Assembly (NCBI GenBank): GCA_025935735.1
Contig: JAICUS010000370.1
Location: forward strand, 1 to 6,286
Source of the DNA: Solirubrobacteraceae bacterium
GTDB taxonomy: Bacteria > Actinomycetota > Thermoleophilia > Solirubrobacterales > Solirubrobacteraceae
Reading direction: 5' to 3'
Length of the DNA: 6,286 nt
Part shown: positions 4,564-6,286 of the stretch, piece after piece
Layout: every line of letters starts with the position of its first letter
How positions within the stretch are numbered: position 1 is the first letter of the stretch
Translations under genes and position numbers: made by a program
The notes under the pieces: model-generated
The model's input: only the letters and a program-made list of their open reading frames with translations
What the model was told of the DNA's origin: nothing
Database searches by the model: none

Positions 4564-5135
4564 GGGTCGCCGTAGTTGTGGTAGCCGTAGCCCTCCCAGA
4601 AGCCGGGCTCGTCCTCCTCGGTGACGGTGAGCCCGCGCACCCACTTCGCGCTCTTCCAGAAGTACAGGTGCGGCACGAGCAGCCGGGCCGGGCCGCCGTG
4701 CTCGTCCTCCAGCGGCTCGCCGTCGAACTCGTAGGCGATCCAGGCCTTGCCGTCGAGCACGTCCTCCAGCGGCACGTTCGTCGTGTAGCCGCCGTCGCAG
4801 TACGCGGTGACGTAGGTGCCGAACGGGTCGGCGTCCGCGAGCAGCGTGTCCAGCGAGACGCCCTTCCAGGTGGTGTCGAGCTTGGTCCACTTGGTCACGC
4901 AGTGGATGTCGCGGGTGACGATCTCGGCCGGCAGCGCGAGCAGCTCCTCCCAGCTCCAGCGGCGTTCCTCGGCGACCGCGCCACCGACCCGGAAGCTCCA
5001 TTCGTCCAGCGGGGTGTGCGGCGTCGGGCCGGCCGACAGGACCGGGAAGTCGCGCGTGAGGTACTGGCCGGGCGGCAGCCGCGATGGGTCCGCCTCGGGC
5101 CGGCGGCGGTGGAAGCCGCGGGAGATCGGTGGCAT
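4533..5135 (-). CDS. Sulfite oxidase-like molybdopterin-dependent oxidoreductase (cytoplasmic)
   Basis: The protein has 200 residues and matches the single molybdopterin-binding domain of the sulfite oxidase/MsrP fold. RDIHCVTKW contains Cys79, the expected molybdenum ligand. GGPARLLVPHLYFWKSAKWV (147-166) is the conserved cofactor-pocket segment, and GYHNYGDPWREQRYWGD closes the protein. It has neither the haem domain nor the dimerisation domain of true sulfite oxidases, and no Tat signal like that of MsrP, so it should work in the cytosol. Substrate is unknown. The reductase gene overlapping its 3' end suggests a two-component system fed by NAD(P)H, by analogy with MsrPQ; the direction of electron flow is inference. 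The ATG follows a -10 box by 8 nt with no Shine-Dalgarno, and the N-terminal SRGFHRRRPEADPSRLPPGQ is typical of this group, which supports the start. Confidence 0.92.
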   Translation of the reverse strand: MPPISRGFHRRRPEADPSRLPPGQYLTRDFPVLSAGPTPHTPLDEWSFRVGGAVAEERRWSWEELLALPAEIVTRDIHCVTKWTKLDTTWKGVSLDTLLADADPFGTYVTAYCDGGYTTNVPLEDVLDGKAWIAYEFDGEPLEDEHGGPARLLVPHLYFWKSAKWVRGLTVTEEDEPGFWEGYGYHNYGDPWREQRYWGD

Positions 5136-5159
5136 CGCCCGACAGGCTACGGTGCGGGC
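5136..5159. promoter_or_regulatory. 24-bp divergent promoter with two overlapping -10 boxes
   Basis: The gap between the molybdoenzyme ATG (5135, minus) and the nitroreductase ATG (5160, plus) is 24 nt. On the minus strand TAGCCT (5149-5144) lies 8 nt before its ATG. On the plus strand TACGGT (5148-5153) lies 6 nt before its ATG. Both fit TANNNT -10 boxes placed for leaderless transcripts, and they share the TA at 5148-5149. The -35 regions would fall inside the opposite coding sequence, where I see no good match. The two promoters cannot be occupied by polymerase at once, so the genes may compete. Confidence 0.5.
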
Positions 5160-5759
5160 ATGGAGTACCGCGAGGTCCTGCGCCGGCGCCGCATGGTGCG
5201 CGACTACACCGACGAGCCGATCGACCCGGAGGCGGTCGAGCGGATCCTGGCCAGCGCGCCGCGCGCGCCGTCCGCCGGCTTCTCACAGGGCTGGGCGTTC
5301 CTGGCGCTGACCGAGCCGGAGGACCTGGAGCGCTTCTGGCCGTTCGTCCCCACGAGCCTCGAGCCCGCGCCGGGGCTGCGCCGCGCCCCGCTCGTCGTCG
5401 TCCCGATCGCCAACAAGCACGTCTACCTCGAGCGCTACGCCGAGCCCGACAAGGGCTGGGAGGACCGGGCGCAGGAGCGCTGGCCGGTGCCCTACTGGCA
5501 CATCGACACCGGCATGGCCGCGCTGCTGATGATGCTCACGGCGATCGACGAGGGCCTCGGCACCTGCCTGATCGGCATCCTCCCCGAGCACCTGCCGCCG
5601 TTCAAGGCGGCGTTCGGGATCCCGGAGGAGCTCGAGCCGATCGGCGCGGTGACCGTCGGCCACCGCGCACCGGGCGAGGCGCCGGACCGCGCCCGCTTCG
5701 CCGCCCGCCGCCGCCCGGCGGCGGACGTCATCCACCGCGGGCGCTGGGCACCTCGCTAG
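5160..5759 (+). CDS. FMN-dependent nitroreductase-family protein
   Basis: The protein has 199 residues, usual for the family. RRRRMVRDY near the N-terminus supplies the arginines that hold the FMN phosphate, [10 protein letters not shown] (36-45) is the flavin-ring loop, [25 protein letters not shown] (115-139) is the conserved core helix with the GLGTC turn, and [10 protein letters not shown] near residue 165 precedes the basic tail ending in RGRW. Members use NAD(P)H or F420H2 to reduce nitro groups, quinones or enones; the substrate here is not predictable. No membrane segment or signal is seen. The ATG at 5160 is supported by the -10 box 6 nt upstream and by the family's usual start; the frame is open further upstream, but that stretch is antisense to the molybdoenzyme. 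It overlaps the end of the convergent transporter gene by 32 bp. Confidence 0.93.
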   Translation: MEYREVLRRRRMVRDYTDEPIDPEAVERILASAPRAPSAGFSQGWAFLALTEPEDLERFWPFVPTSLEPAPGLRRAPLVVVPIANKHVYLERYAEPDKGWEDRAQERWPVPYWHIDTGMAALLMMLTAIDEGLGTCLIGILPEHLPPFKAAFGIPEELEPIGAVTVGHRAPGEAPDRARFAARRRPAADVIHRGRWAPR

Positions 5760-6286
5760 GCGCCTCGCCGCGCTCGAAGCGGCCGCGGCGCACCGCGTCG
5801 GGCTCGGACCCGCGGCCGAACTCGATCCCGCGCGCCTCGCGGCCGATCGCCGTGAGCGCGATCACCGCCACCAGCACCGGCACGATCACCACGAACAGCG
5901 CGAAGCGGCCGTTGTGGGACTCGGCCAGCGACGTCTGCAGCGGCAGGTTGATCGCGGCGAGCAGGTTCCCCAGCTGGTAGGTCACGCCGGGGTAGAAGCC
6001 GCGGATCTCGTCCGGCGAGAGCTCGGTCAGGTGCGCGGGGATGACGCCCCAGGCGCCCTGGACGACCACCTGCATCAGGAACGCGCCGACCGTGAGCAGC
6101 ACCAGGCCGGGGGCGAACGCGAACAGCGGCGAGATCACCAGCGCGAAGATCGCGCACATGATGATCGTGCGCTTGCGGCCGAACCCCTGCGAGAGCGCGC
6201 CGAAGTACATGCCGCCCATGATCGCGCCGATGTTGTAGATCACCGCGATCAGCACGGTCGTGTCGGCGCTCGCGCCGAACGTGTCC
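5728..6286 (-). CDS. MFS transporter, C-terminal part; JEN/SHS-type carboxylate carrier-like
   Basis: The 5' end lies beyond the window; 185 residues remain. They hold about five hydrophobic segments (roughly residues 11-32, 40-58, 62-86, 103-120 and 128-148), consistent with TM 8-12 of a 12-helix major facilitator. GFGRKRT (residues 34-40) is the loop motif between TM 8 and 9. [21 protein letters not shown] followed by YQLGNLLAA resembles the matching segment of JEN1-type lactate/pyruvate carriers and the sialate/SHS branch. Monocarboxylate uptake by proton symport is therefore plausible but unproven. The tail is long, charged and cytoplasmic ([15 protein letters not shown] onward). A GTG at 6255 is in frame but lies within a transmembrane region of a continuing open frame, so it is not the start. 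The gene converges on and overlaps the nitroreductase. Confidence 0.82.
   Translation of the reverse strand, partial: DTFGASADTTVLIAVIYNIGAIMGGMYFGALSQGFGRKRTIIMCAIFALVISPLFAFAPGLVLLTVGAFLMQVVVQGAWGVIPAHLTELSPDEIRGFYPGVTYQLGNLLAAINLPLQTSLAESHNGRFALFVVIVPVLVAVIALTAIGREARGIEFGRGSEPDAVRRGRFERGEAPSEVPSARGG

Noticed and set aside
6041..6238. Small plus-strand frame opposite the transporter
   Set aside because: Antisense shadow of the transporter's membrane segments with no support of its own.

Overview
The window is very GC-rich, with strong G/C preference at third codon positions, tightly packed genes, overlapping stop/start codons and several promoters that seem to give leaderless mRNAs. Together with a DUF6510 protein, an NhaA-thioredoxin fusion and a cytoplasmic sulfite-oxidase-like enzyme, this points to a high-GC actinobacterium. 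A Thermoleophilia/Solirubrobacterales-type genome would fit, but that placement is inference. I see no rRNA, tRNA, CRISPR array, transposase or phage gene.

Left part (1-802, minus strand): a three-gene operon read right to left. It holds a 91-residue zinc-ribbon protein, an 86-residue MoaD/ThiS-type ubiquitin-fold protein ending in Gly-Gly, and the start of a BNR/YVTN-type beta-propeller protein cut by the window edge. A good -10 box lies 7 nt before the first ATG.

Divergent intergenic region (803-1126): it carries an unexplained structured element. A perfect 23-bp inverted repeat (856-878 / 1077-1099) encloses about 200 nt, which hold a perfect 12-bp inverted repeat (974-985 / 1011-1022) around a 10-bp palindrome. 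It looks like a miniature, non-coding, possibly mobile element or a structured regulatory region, and it is the least explained sequence here.

Middle (1127-5135): a small alpha/beta hydrolase on the plus strand converges on, and overlaps by 23 bp, a four-gene minus-strand operon. The operon order is sulfite-oxidase-like molybdopterin oxidoreductase, FAD/NAD(P) reductase, DUF6510 zinc ribbon, NhaA Na+/H+ antiporter fused to a DsbA-like thioredoxin domain. Neighbouring genes overlap by 25-31 bp or are 2 nt apart. The first two plausibly form a redox pair (NAD(P)H to FAD to molybdenum centre). The DUF6510 protein is a small metal-binding partner. The antiporter carries its own CPYC redox motif.

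Right part (5160-6286): a plus-strand FMN nitroreductase diverges from the molybdoenzyme operon across only 24 bp, where two -10 boxes overlap back to back. It then converges, with a 32-bp overlap, on the C-terminal part of an MFS carrier resembling JEN/SHS-type carboxylate transporters, truncated by the window end.
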